A DNA stretch of 64,000 nt. Source: Stieleria sp. JC731. GTDB taxonomy: Bacteria; Planctomycetota; Planctomycetia; Pirellulales; Pirellulaceae. The stretch is taken from assembly GCF_020966635.1 (NCBI RefSeq), contig NZ_JAJKFQ010000011.1:1302001-1366000 (forward strand), in the 5' to 3' direction. Shown here in pieces: positions 59,201 to 62,876 of this stretch; positions within the stretch are counted from its first letter, which is position 1; each line of letters opens with the position of its first letter. Under the pieces are notes generated by a model. It worked only from the letters and a program-made list of their open reading frames with translations. It was not told the origin of the DNA and searched no databases. The translations under genes were made by a program, and so were the position numbers.

Positions 59201-60775
59201 GCGTTGGGCGATCCGCATGTTAAGACACGAGTAATTGAACAAGTCTATGACGGACTCGGTCGCAAAATGGGGCGATCGGAAACCGTGACCGATTCTGAAT
59301 CGGTCACGCCCTTAGATAACGTAACGATTGCTTATGGCTATGATCGTTTCGGGAAATCGGTAGAAATCATCGCCACTGGCAACGATGTCACAGATGAAGC
59401 TTGGATCTATCGGCATTACTTCACCGGACCAGCAGGTCCGCTAGCACTAGACCAAGCCCAGCCCATTGGGACGGACGAACCAACACGAACAGTATGGCTC
59501 TACGCCGACTCTGTTGGGACGGTGATGACCTATGACGCCGATGGGAAACGCTTCTTCAGGGGAGCGAAAAGTGTTGGAGGCGACGTAGATGCCAACTCCC
59601 TCACACAATCCCCGGTAATCGTCTCTGGATTTATCAACGAAGTCTCTGAACGCAACCTTGGCAGTATCCTCTCTCCACAAGGAGAGAGCACTGGGTTCTT
59701 TCAAAATGCCTGGGATGCTTTCACGTATGAAGTTGATGTCAGCCAACAATACCAGGACGGCCACTACTGGAAAGCTGGCATTTACGGAACAGGTCAGGTA
59801 ATGCTGGCTGGTGCTGGAATCGGGCTCGGCGTCGCATTTGGAGCCACTGCCGCTACCGGGGTTGCGGTCTGGGCTGGATTCGCACAAGGGACTGCCGCGA
59901 CGATTGGCACGGTGGCAAGCGTTACCGGTGCAGGCCTCGGTGTGGCGTCAAGCGTCTACACGAATTCTGCAGGAAATCCTGATGCCGGCTTCACGTCGAC
60001 AGTGCTATCAGCGGGGATGGGCGGCGCATTTGGTGGACTCAATCCGTTCGGAACAGCATTCCAAGTTGGAGCCGGCGTTGTGGGAGCGGCGACTGCCAAC
60101 TACTACGGAATGGATGCCTCGCGTGGATACATGGTTGGCGAACTCGCTGGGGGAATTGTGGGAGGCGGTATCGATGATGTGCTACGAGCGGCATCCAAAG
60201 GCGCTAAATTCGGAGGAGCATTGAAGCACGCAGCCGGAATGGTTGGCTACCAAGCAGGCGGAGCCACAATCGGAGCCGCGATCGGTTACCAGCAAGGTGG
60301 ATTTGATGGCGCACTTATGGGCGCCAATTTCGGAAGCATGGCTGGAGGGATTGGTGGTGCAGCTTTCAACAAATGCTTCGTCGCAGGCACGCCGGTTTTC
60401 ATTCCTTCGATTCCGAATGATCGGCTGGCGACTTCACTGTTGGTCGAAGCCGTCGGACAAGACATTGCCGACGCTGGTTGGCGGCTGCCGATCTACGTCA
60501 GCGGTGTGCTTGTTGGGGTCGGCGCCTATGCACTGGCCGAAACGTATGCCGCAGTGGTCAAGCGAAAACACACTCAAGCATCGCAGCAAACTTGCGAGGA
60601 AGTGTTTAACGAAGATGATTTTTGGCTTGACGATGTTGATGTGCTGTGGGGCGAAGGCGGGCGATTGACATGCGACGTGGCTGCTGTGGCGACGAGGTCG
60701 TTTGTCGATGCCGCCGATCAGGTTGCCCGCGAGGTTTCGGAGATGCTCCGCCCCGGGAGGACACGATTTTCATAG
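38243..60775 (+). CDS. Giant multidomain RHS/YD-repeat surface protein ending in a HINT block A
   Basis: About 7,510 residues from the ATG at 38243 (a TTG at 38228 is an alternative). The basic N-terminus ends in LEDRRMLAAD, the planctomycete LEPR-XLL-type signal. Then, approximately: PPC domain 65-195; three Big_9/tandem-95 Ig-like domains 200-503; beta-helix repeats 513-1353; golvesin-like modules 1730-3505, with a discoidin-like domain at 2186-2340 and a dockerin-type EF-hand pair at 2491-2546; a third beta-helix 3733-4167; Calx-beta domains 4170-4435; a Gly-rich hinge 4515-4582; cadherin-like domains to 5120; RHS/YD repeats 5168-7140; a Gly/Ala-rich segment; and CFVAGTPV (C7378). A membrane helix (about 7413-7438) and a charged tail finish the chain. 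It is expected at the cell surface as the carrier of a toxin module continued in the next gene. The usual DPxxGR-type RHS core end is not visible. Confidence 0.92.
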   Translation: MISGKGGKSRFGSQRTWVGRLWKRRQRLSKTSRDAAKRRRMLSEQLEDRRMLAADIQGDGTQSAQVVTLTPGTPESISATIGDGYYGLKDVDLFEIYLQAGDDFVADIDAYTNGSSLNSYLRLFDTYPYQVAVNNDDPSSPLDSLLTYTAANSGTYYLGVSSVGNTSYYPSYAGYASYGSTTGDYELTLLIDDGSGGVSNTPPDSSSDSYSVGIGTGPLIVAGAGVLANDTDADGDTLTASIDSTPVYGTLTEFNADGSFTYTPDPNFSGTDSFTYLANDGDQNSDPTTVFITVVPAAVLNQVPIAVYDTFEINLDTRRIVAAPGLLQNDTDPDDDSLFAELVTPPSYGALLSFSADGSFEYQPDTSFTGTDSFTYRVNDGTDESVTATVNLIVSDQGFREDLIIEEPAAKNDHFIVHRDSALSVASPGYLENDARTDGDIATTQILAPPRFGTLTLGALRGEFDYVPFPGFVGTDSFRYQVTNEAGQSNPVTVELEVIEPPTVLDLESKPNVIVVNALADGVSSSYMTLREAVEAASLNGPSLDIIEYQGPDGDFLVYDNLGPIVIDSEIEFRFPNRTQVIRAHNNHETPLLHVTSTGIATFQNFTFSGGINNAGNGGAIINEGVLTLENTHVTDSVSTAGDGGGIFNAAGATLNLIQSTVSNNSAYSDGGGIFNAAGATLLLNSSTVSTNQAGLWGGGIYNSGSGTIAASTVALNQSSTGSNIAAVESLDLSNSIVALGVDSPDIDGAVSSLGGNLIGSDSGTYSYDVTDQIGDLASPLDPLLGALQFNGGTTPTHMLLTGSPAIDAGTTIHRFQDQRGADRMLDGLDPSNLTDSQKQVDIGAVEFGTFFANVLEDGTDTTPLGDGRVDIDPATPGDQVSLRAAIQELNALAGAGNTAAAGAGVFEAAVAFDHFSYQTLELELAGGNEDLAVVGDLDVHGNLSIHGDLSDSLLPWTKIDGGWRDGNAFNVYQQSDMEDRIFHVHPGATLNASTIKITGGRMDYDYGFGGAILNDQATVLLSDVSIVANVAQRGGAIANLDGMTVISGDSDISYSFAGLGGGVYVDGGSVTVDDSEFRDNAILIGGAAFYIDDGELLITNNSNVTWGSILYGFDDPQGMAVFAAGGVVDVTDGSTFKINGYEIGDNYASGNLGADYLLPDPAHRTASTAQYLPRAVVFVTEDAEFNLIESSIRDQFQYINIPGGGAQLTQGTIPIINLGRTYTKNAEFLTNDLTLANFQSGTAVIEGGEIRDVGGHYNFGGAGNYESWSTFDYATSNITDVPIQNHNGDLTLLGVTMTDLNRINYLSDAVANYGIQAEMNIIGTRIEGGSIRNQNGNLNLHDSFLHGGEYLWYDSDPYAVIQHNAWGQHISQVTAVSELILDQPLQDYERQIVVQDAGPITQFDLPCNIVVNEERMIVTDVDSDTDTLTVSRPHPQYHAVGSKVLLRNEFVDQIPVDSVEEFARYDLPLDIYMAVSTGTLTHQNQGESRYPGTVFESDASQVEAMTVTSIDYERGLLNVMRGRYGTTPARFTDDLSTTHQDVWLMPGQMRISGTTFTDNTVDIGPYWLNADSSVSLVRSTVSEFAPPLVIENSTFSNNRSNGPVAALFAERTSLTSVVSYHTISYEMILVDGADESYVVEPNSEIAPPVIVENTIFADSTSLIDGTPIADATILQAAGQHQNFIELMTRDTTDVRYIDLSDDPSTQRDVILANIPPLEADLDNRPKRITLDGGSQTEFLAPSTPLSDGYLGDGWLLNFDPELDEQPRAQYSHYGVDPATYSIAAVFRNESQGAIAFRVNNVESELELTSELVSPVSAVDTQITIERFTVHAGEYLRLGDEELLVTAITENVDGTLTLDVVRGAKSTASAAHDPNNSGTDNRVIRSDFLFFDEFSNQEFVTLLEDYEFDDRDEGGEGKIEVEIWSADASSAVVADAIQIREKLIGAPGQSTSKLIVTETELGTVPAGAHVDFGTTPVGTSVTMNFEVLNDSEYTYFIDAITPPAGFTVSGELAADLAIEPNETLEFSLTLDADEISQSHGILRIDYGINQSIEFVVSGVATIQNAVQYFDSQSSYFTGDGLSFAGGSGYAGSYYYANSSGDKSGRWAIDVDEGTYRVAATWPTLGGQSADTPYTLYDEVDVYSPYWSSANAPAPTLPDYSAVPTSYFDPGDLVMASGESTSVGNQQPYTNADNVALGATITASNSDSSAPHLYHPDFLTDGNYGNGASFKSSAAGVQLTLDLGTQQSIDAVLLGRDRTGALNDLQFSDFTISVSTDGFNYTQVFDSASISNPDLSLGSLPAGESVEARFTAASAQYVLIDVDAYGSVVVIDEIEVLAADNDSPMITAVIVGSGDPSNNADGWSDAFIDSVDGGGAGAGNGIGFDVLAGGSVVPWNDVDRVYVQFSEDVVDVTAADIALIGSAVDHSGVMTVSYDPLTFTAILELPGALGVDELRLTINETLIDVMGNLIDGDAQAGAGGVFDFRFDVLPADADGDGVVDGDDLTVHSAAAGTQTGDASYDAFADWNADGNVDSSDLSLHSTYSGTDLTTVVDPRELDPDTPIPDANDIILDNEILDQSIAPNHLYDGYARWHSFGQYTISTDLHDNGSTTEATLLVEMTNDTSGGNAVADAIRLQRVADISVTESDLTVIPDAHVGFGVTPAGTAVEKTYTITNISSGDYFMRAIVAPGGFSIVNNITDGQVLPAGQSLDFTVRLDADRPLKAYGQLSIVMDTSAGGDITQTKHLYQFNISGTSLDPWGAQDVQIIDNSDPGAGFVGDFETVSDGFRERMWRAPVNSIEDRAFWIVDVEPGTYEISATWAALSGNSSAAPFTIYDGVTGVALGTTTVNQRELPSSYGENHVAWSDLGTFTTTGNTILVELPATGSNRVVADAIRVQRSAHIADIYLTDELSEIVNDGQLVGMGLVELDENNIEATFTLHNDSVTDYTLAPIVPPEGFTIIDNFLPGQVLTAGSSVDFTIHLNTDRINKSFGAIELKLNDGSLVDTLYELKVSGTVVADLDGGQVIDNLDDGVDWVGDFEPSSVVYDADLGNDDSLLSSLGASDTGEKSAASWHVDIVPGTYLVDITWATNGNASNTPITIHEGPENQIIVTDFTVNQSSVPLNNDDEPIMWHSLAEIIVTGDWLTFTMDNTVGASNRVEFDAIRIRPTQLPEAPARATKVSSDFFRIHAFPGIKPVTTQVQTDFVRWDFEEVPSGTYKILTNFDGTDDGRLVIDPDTQSEYRIDDPLSIRQYYDNGADILWFEVGEVTIDSDNLSVEIHHPAYAQGQSPDILLITPEQLQTVDVQLPALAANAIETHQSRHIIDNTDAGYQTSSAVNNIEHAYGFAGDRDVIPAGTTATWQFENLVPGTYLVASVLDPSLDTSMPFTIRDSTGVLSGGTVDYLSGNQTVSRTYSQRMFGGIQELAYGQETSTTILTDSQAQDFRKTTFFDVGYQQDGFSGETIGQYDWIVLDRIVITGSELTVDFAGGSNVYGDAIRIERFRGAEADLGRPADLGGLTASQSPNSNSPVIDQGNDTLFKGINTEVSRDITDQYTDGWLFVDDLTPFIRTESNLNAPFFPYPIQVGRETMLAMGYDSLHSALIVERGHNSTVPLTHTAGEKVLYGFAGRSTTLAQHLEDPSATVIRVDWMPALPTTRQFDIRLGREEMTVTDVVDNGDGTYSFKVIRGVHGTTPESVLPVDTHVLLLTDQSGGNRFFDGNGLLTRSVDYGAVEAVYIDVSGTTDLVDSNPGDGYAATSVAGTVSLRAAVNEANAIGGFATINLPAGTHTLSLTDPADGSDDEFFGDLDIYGYIHIIGSGADQTTIDADDLDRVFHVHPGARLILEGVTLTGGLADQGGAILVSSGSLNLVRSVVTANQAVSGAGISVTEDGFAGILMSTVHANTATLDGGGINVSAGEIDVFESTISGNVAASGAGIFLETDATASIDSSTIVRNQSDFVSGIHSLGTTTIAHSVVAENTNAGETPYVDLYGRFASDGYNFVGVAQERSTLVYDFDRNTYADTYTITVTDPFDLPAAPFDILVGDEVMQVAGISGNVLHINTDVTPVTSLPTVAVGDEILFDGFWQVSDRLGSVARAADPKLGDLADNGGTTPTHLPDVDSPLVDAGPRPEGSIHLYDQRGRDRYFDDDQNSRMERDIGSVERDADWVTIDSTTLVMVETETAGQTYEFKVTRSMAADELTVFYAVRGSGPYAATESDFVGGVLPTGSVTFAPGQYEQTITVDVSGDDIVEADQEFEVVLKYASPLTIMQNRIATGVIRNDDSADVFVQPAFFVEGTPPTDPDPYLDDEGNIAGGDRPYEAIETTPAGATITFTVELDNDVEGGFEIDYATELLELLDGYASGNDFWETSGSLSFAGTKGEQQFVTVTIREDATVELDEEFGLALGSVNNTSTTQAQSLRASGGTGTIVNDDEFTITVDNVQTWEANGSSISIGYVVLSANVDRTVTGNVVGGSPFVFSGGKGESFVFYSMSSGPFSIDNVSAVGREESYVSSGMSAGGGGEGEYAMPAWFFEDDEPYQGLAAAGTGEGEDPYGGGGGSGGSGSGGDPYGGGGGGGGGGDPGYVPFDVDYDGIPDPPVFTVWGSQNEWDLTKPVIKPYPLGYGQSWCDPSNPDAVDTKGRAQDLLKMSTYEAIVSALVGTMDGLPIATEHDQHLEFTAPWHALASVANNLWGEVLSIDYMVHYEGCRISNMPLAPPEDPEDPIPEPPPEDTDPVNVNEYGTPVSSDNFWVTHESQALESGEEFQSGLEVLDYQVSHRSELTFNPIASYAIPDDIRLSSAPAVSLIVSDQAFPAPDVNAEFNSVAGQFGTLIVNSDFTLTYTPKNDVSSKLEPRLNPQGEVYQYDGIDTFKVAIELEGGVDEQGQPDPRYLNEIEIQVMVTDSLPVLIGDRIHSPDPGTGRMYLDAPLYVDFESTMRIDINDLFIDPDNAYHPDEPDKQDKLEIQTIAFENSTAQMTDDGILNFWIGDVVAQTYNDVNPSFQSGIFNDTRGIANTASASSQNAKDERRLFAKLVDASESVDDQDPDIPETRKGSIVDIYNELYEGDVNSTMASETLWDPASQPIKLQLVVTDGSRTDEDGKPVARVLEFEVVPRGNDPDGWIEAKAQPTRSFDQIVTPTLPQRDPSQQTDWKVEAVYAGENRSFESVGGTAVDLVTGTFLVDHGLILDGSGGMSELALPGLIYDSSTVHVAGKQTPVIQAEITKPESLTAPSSITATLTWYDHTQPGATREQIFGLETSGPETTFNLDWTDNKGVIALQSPVAPTKTGLYSWKLEVDFGDTTITNHGQSAIVVNQGDDAIFGDGWALAGVPTLTLDRHDSADSEGRFYNPDGFDDRVILSFPGSEPILFDYSPMTILDPKFEFVSELVTMASLSDPSDPVTRDGYTTVLPSIQNGSKTTGYNRGGFADVQEYGTLTARQIDDWDFPEDSVDNKPDELVYKAPDGTEYVFYRWEIEGETQFLLNRIEQPGIDFDPDVNPYETESASTERRGVSLKRVDDENSSNYGRLDEIHSSDGAISKLVFSGGDYVDRIELTGTSESGLSQTRKVEFTIDTGSNLTQIEHVNAAPLDYPTLTPENQIRNFDYNQSLMTTNQWLDSSNAIVRHTEYAYEHRHLGTSAVKTGLSQIQRGDGTGAPFLPGLDENVITFEIIPSVIVALQTSESDRTTANLVELTSEVINDPRYLDYPSQDILSGQNITKVIHGVSGLPLKREEYFGQRGQLGDPLRVTESQYTSLGDLSRFIDELGRVTEYRYDYQIPASIIVGQSDNPAGQDGYYVYDSNDYRGNVTHTTTPGTLTLAHYETDDEELDAVGKLVESMIVSGAVNYLAKTYKYEKDGRIKEITGGNGYKETWEYHAPNEQLHRYIDANQLETLYMTYFNGNVWESAVTDDYGDGLTVFTTNEYDPLGYLDKVVTDSTVTISTEDFDFDVNGNLSRHQLKDKDDVILIEHEYEYAADGRQIKRTDADGVDFTTRIDKAGLVTQTIDAVGATYTSKFLPNSYTIEQKTIYSYYGDGTVFQTTAPDNSATTQFVKPNDFTTWTLQSNVAGNSTISSAGVLTKELTKEQVVKTIVDKYGRIKIQENQLTGAKTTFDYLDNRVDQPTSTATDYVESEDASAKKQSETKVSYDAFGNALSVTDPVGLTSTSEYNTLLQLEMTKVQTERGAEHNFTYTAGGQIKTVAETRSAEGSSLNSTYTTTYWYDESGRLRRTTAPISETDAVDATTDYKYEDGLLRIESNSRINAKTTRWINGAGQTVMELSPLLGVRRWIYDDKGRLEEQYTATLVDGVTVSATDTYQQIIGKLGGKRLNTYFDYDALGRVRKSTSGMTTPATTFTDYFLPSDTNFNWDVAITDEHGETSAVLLDSLGQTVVTLSANTATDTNDQYTRALQVNGYQYNFGTGLVTSTTTVTAATLSGDTPAGRPNYGDMRKSVIVSSMTGSALRSEADNGGNATQVVKSKYDALGRAVESTRFAYGSQDVTTTYTYDDNKTGTQQIRSQKTSNDGAQHFRYDSAGNAVAIADHSSFSPASSTTLQEREYDALGRITKIETTIDQVGTNGLPNGGTEKIEEKWTYEGPVTKHSKGASDQPSSPVAESTLTITFGTNPTKTEVGTYTDHHGLRTQTTTTYLNSDGSVKKIASSVPDSSVAEDQTRDSLIEYAYDDRGRLIRDKQSGKIGEWTFPKFSLEYSYEDGQSPNTDKVVRKFGSQNKRFSETVVTYDGVGNISSLSNYINSNNDGHQADGLYPEYLWRRNEPGHDKYATFKYDVTGNIKQVVRYNGDDDQGTRVGVSIFAYRNDGLVKDIDHFEGDWTSKIATHNTLYTDGGFATQRQNHLKFSATTSFSTEVHNYITNADGRISSSEITVIDPTSTSQTETTTIDKFGHPASSQPQVGRNGWLYEETLADGTKRRHEYDDAGHLKKTVHSKTKLISPWGDPPHTETTTTTTENFYDHRGRIVQSVTTINIQEYLTGTALGDPHVKTRVIEQVYDGLGRKMGRSETVTDSESVTPLDNVTIAYGYDRFGKSVEIIATGNDVTDEAWIYRHYFTGPAGPLALDQAQPIGTDEPTRTVWLYADSVGTVMTYDADGKRFFRGAKSVGGDVDANSLTQSPVIVSGFINEVSERNLGSILSPQGESTGFFQNAWDAFTYEVDVSQQYQDGHYWKAGIYGTGQVMLAGAGIGLGVAFGATAATGVAVWAGFAQGTAATIGTVASVTGAGLGVASSVYTNSAGNPDAGFTSTVLSAGMGGAFGGLNPFGTAFQVGAGVVGAATANYYGMDASRGYMVGELAGGIVGGGIDDVLRAASKGAKFGGALKHAAGMVGYQAGGATIGAAIGYQQGGFDGALMGANFGSMAGGIGGAAFNKCFVAGTPVFIPSIPNDRLATSLLVEAVGQDIADAGWRLPIYVSGVLVGVGAYALAETYAAVVKRKHTQASQQTCEEVFNEDDFWLDDVDVLWGEGGRLTCDVAAVATRSFVDAADQVAREVSEMLRPGRTRFS
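38372..38401 (+). other. LEPR-XLL-type planctomycete N-terminal signal
   Basis: The coding segment for LEDRRMLAAD and its preceding basic stretch, near residues 43-53 of the giant protein. This motif occurs at the N-terminus of many giant planctomycete exported proteins and is thought to direct export or anchoring. Confidence 0.8.
43430..48755 (+). repeat. Golvesin-like modules in tandem, partly with Hydin-like Ig partners
   Basis: About six modules share the pattern GTY.[IV]..TW, T(P)[YF]T[IL][YH][DE], [WF]H.[LF]G..T[IV], and end in VADAI[RQ][LIV]. Complete examples lie at 46530-46940 and 47310-47745. A Hydin/ASPM-like Ig domain precedes three of them (44100-44425, 46160-46505, 46950-47290). 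The module beginning near 44430 is interrupted and resumes near 45940. Confidence 0.6.
44671..45934 (+). other. Domain block inserted inside a golvesin-like module
   Basis: Between the first half of a golvesin-like module (ending PYTLYDEV) and its second half (resuming LYDGYARWHSFGQYTI) lie about 420 residues: a discoidin-like domain, a bacterial Ig-like domain (VYVQFSEDVVDVTAADIALI) and a dockerin-type pair of EF-hands (DADGDGVVDGDDLTVHS and DWNADGNVDSSDLSLHS). The neighbouring modules lack this insert. Confidence 0.6.
53745..59660 (+). repeat. RHS/YD repeat region
   Basis: Roughly 1,970 residues of YD-type repeats, for example YDAFGNALSVTDPVG, YDALGRAVESTRF, YDDRGRLIRD and YDGLGRKMGR. In characterised relatives these repeats form a large beta-cage that encloses the toxin. 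It begins after a VDLVTGTFLVDHGLILDGSG lead-in, typical of RHS entry domains. Confidence 0.85.
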
Positions 60776-60843
60776 CGATTGATTCAGTCTGATTGTTTTA
60801 CCTCTCTTTCCGTGCGATCTCCTGCGAAAAATCAAACTCCATC

Positions 60844-62262
60844 ATGCCAACTTCAAACTCCTCAAACAGCGTTCGTTGGATTCAATTCATCGGTCGTAGC
60901 ATCTTCATCGTGTGCCTGCTCGTTTCCGCGCTGGCATGGCTTTGGCCCTCAGCGCAAGACGCGACGGCACCTCACCAGCAATCTGATGCTGCGACCAACG
61001 ACCAACTTGTCTCGCTGGCACACGCCCAGCGAGCTCAGCAACAAAGCCCCGTTGCCGACCACTCCACCAAAGCAATCGAGCAAATCAGGGTCGGCGAGCG
61101 TGTGCTGGCTCGCAATCCGGAAGTCTCCAACGAAGAGCGCGCCTCGTGGACCGAGCCGGATTGGAGCGGTTGGCTGCAGCTTTCCCTGGTCATGCCCAAG
61201 GAGGACGGTAGTGAACTGCAGATTGAATTGCTGCGCAGCGAAGATTGGGTGCGTTCGCAAATCAATTTCATCGTCGACGTGCAGAACGACCTATCAACCG
61301 AAATCTCGCCGCCCCAGGCGCCGACTATCGATATCGGCCAAACAGAGTTGTCGGTGCCGCTGTCTCCCTTGCGGCCAATCTTTCGTGACTTGGCAATGAT
61401 TGATTTCGTCATTGCCGATTCCGGGTTGGAGGTCGTCGGATTGGCCGCAGAGATGGACCTTCCGGAGTTGGCAATCACTGGGCCGGCGTTACTGGTTGAC
61501 CTGCAACCCGCACCGCAAGTGCAAGCGGGTGCTGGTCGAGTCGTCACGGCGACTTTTCATCACACCAGCGGCGACGTCATCGATCTGACCATCGGCGAAA
61601 ACGTTTCCACTGAAACCATCGGCACCACCGGCAACCACCCCTTCTGGTCCGAAGACCGCCAAGAATACGTCCAAGCGGCAACATTAGAAATCGGAGAACA
61701 AGTCCGCACCTACGCCGGCGACACCAAACAAGTCGTCGCCCTCCTACCAAGACCCGGCCCCGAACCGGTCTTCAACTTGGAAGTACACGGAGAGCACGTG
61801 TACTACGTGGGAGACGGTGGGGTACTGATTCACAATGCGTATGTGGATGACGCACTGATTCATAGTAACGGATTTTTCGGGCATCATTCAAACAAGCTAG
61901 GCATCTTGTCAAAGCGAGTGACTCGCGATAGCTTGGCAGGTGATCATGTGTTGCCCAAGGAGGCGATAAAACGAGCGTTGGCGCGAGCAGGGGTGAAAAA
62001 AGGTGACAAACTCTACGACCAAGTGATTGCATTCCAAGACAGTTCAAAAAACCTTAGGTTGATGGATCGCGGACTAAACAGTTCGAAGGGGCAACGGAAC
62101 GCTGTGGAATGGATGGCAACTAAACAGGGCTCAAAGCAGTCAAGAAAATTTATCCGAAATATACTACGAAAACAATACAAGAATGCCCAGGAAATAAACA
62201 AGATACTTAACAATAGCGATGATTTAAAAATCGATTTCTTTGAAGACTTTTTCAGGCGTTAA
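60844..62262 (+). CDS. Membrane-anchored HINT (remaining blocks) fused to a putative HNH nuclease toxin
   Basis: 472 residues from the ATG at 60844. A membrane helix at about 13-35 (FIGRSIFIVCLLVSALAWLW) is followed by a Q/A-rich linker. HINT motifs then appear without the first block: IRVGERVLARNPEV (82-94), the TxxH block TTGNHPFW (H265), VFNLEVHGEHVYYV (309-322) and GVLIHN (H330, N331). Alanine follows the Asn, so self-cleavage rather than splicing is expected. Residues 332-472 show GDHVLPKEA (D367, H368), SSKNLRLMDRGLNSSKGQ (N403, N412, K415), an HNH/His-Me finger-like pattern. The missing block A cysteine is in the preceding giant protein. The gene starts 68 bp after that stop, in another frame. 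Confidence 0.8.
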   Translation: MPTSNSSNSVRWIQFIGRSIFIVCLLVSALAWLWPSAQDATAPHQQSDAATNDQLVSLAHAQRAQQQSPVADHSTKAIEQIRVGERVLARNPEVSNEERASWTEPDWSGWLQLSLVMPKEDGSELQIELLRSEDWVRSQINFIVDVQNDLSTEISPPQAPTIDIGQTELSVPLSPLRPIFRDLAMIDFVIADSGLEVVGLAAEMDLPELAITGPALLVDLQPAPQVQAGAGRVVTATFHHTSGDVIDLTIGENVSTETIGTTGNHPFWSEDRQEYVQAATLEIGEQVRTYAGDTKQVVALLPRPGPEPVFNLEVHGEHVYYVGDGGVLIHNAYVDDALIHSNGFFGHHSNKLGILSKRVTRDSLAGDHVLPKEAIKRALARAGVKKGDKLYDQVIAFQDSSKNLRLMDRGLNSSKGQRNAVEWMATKQGSKQSRKFIRNILRKQYKNAQEINKILNNSDDLKIDFFEDFFRR

Positions 62263-62273
62263 TTGAGAACAAA

Positions 62274-62876
62274 ATGGATCGCTTTCAACGCTTGCGGCAG
62301 GCGATTTTTGATAAATCGCTTTCGAAGGCTACGCTCTTTATGCGTGCTGGCGCAATAGCCTCACCGGATCAAGCGACTGAAGCCCTGAATCTCGCAGCTT
62401 CAGTTGGTTATTTTCCAGTGTTCAAAGAAATCGCAAATGCCTTTGCTTCAGATCTTGAAGCAGAGACAATTGACTGGGCGGTGAGTGCGATCTCAACCAA
62501 CGGTTCTCCATCACCTGAGATCTTAAAATATCTACTGGAATCGCTGCATGTAACGCGTTTTGACTTGTCAAGATCCCTTTGCTATGCTGCAACGTCGGGT
62601 AGTCTAGAATGTGTTCGTCTTCTTGTTTTGTACGGCGCTGATGTAAATTTTGTGAATGAGATTAGCAGGACCACGCCAGCTGAGAACGCAGTCAGAAATT
62701 TTCATCAAAGCGTTTTGCGTGAACTGTTGAGTAATGGCTGCCAGGTACAGCTCATAACTGTGTTTGAAGATGTTTCGAAAACGGACACCGAGCTGATTCA
62801 AGAAATGACCCTGCTGGAATTCGCTTGTTATATTGAAAACCACGATGCAGTTTCATTGCTTAGGAAATACAAGTAA
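62274..62876 (+). CDS. Ankyrin-repeat protein, probable immunity protein
   Basis: 200 residues, ATG 11 bp after the toxin stop. Ankyrin-like helices run through the chain; the clearest repeat is AATSGSLECVRLLVLYGADV with NFVNE after it (about 107-131), and a final repeat is LLEFACYIENHDAVSLLRKY. No signal peptide or membrane segment, so it is cytoplasmic. Ankyrin-repeat proteins are a known class of immunity proteins in polymorphic toxin loci, and the position directly after the toxin supports that role. The gene is AT-rich like the toxin end. Specific binding is untested. Confidence 0.75.
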   Translation: MDRFQRLRQAIFDKSLSKATLFMRAGAIASPDQATEALNLAASVGYFPVFKEIANAFASDLEAETIDWAVSAISTNGSPSPEILKYLLESLHVTRFDLSRSLCYAATSGSLECVRLLVLYGADVNFVNEISRTTPAENAVRNFHQSVLRELLSNGCQVQLITVFEDVSKTDTELIQEMTLLEFACYIENHDAVSLLRKYK

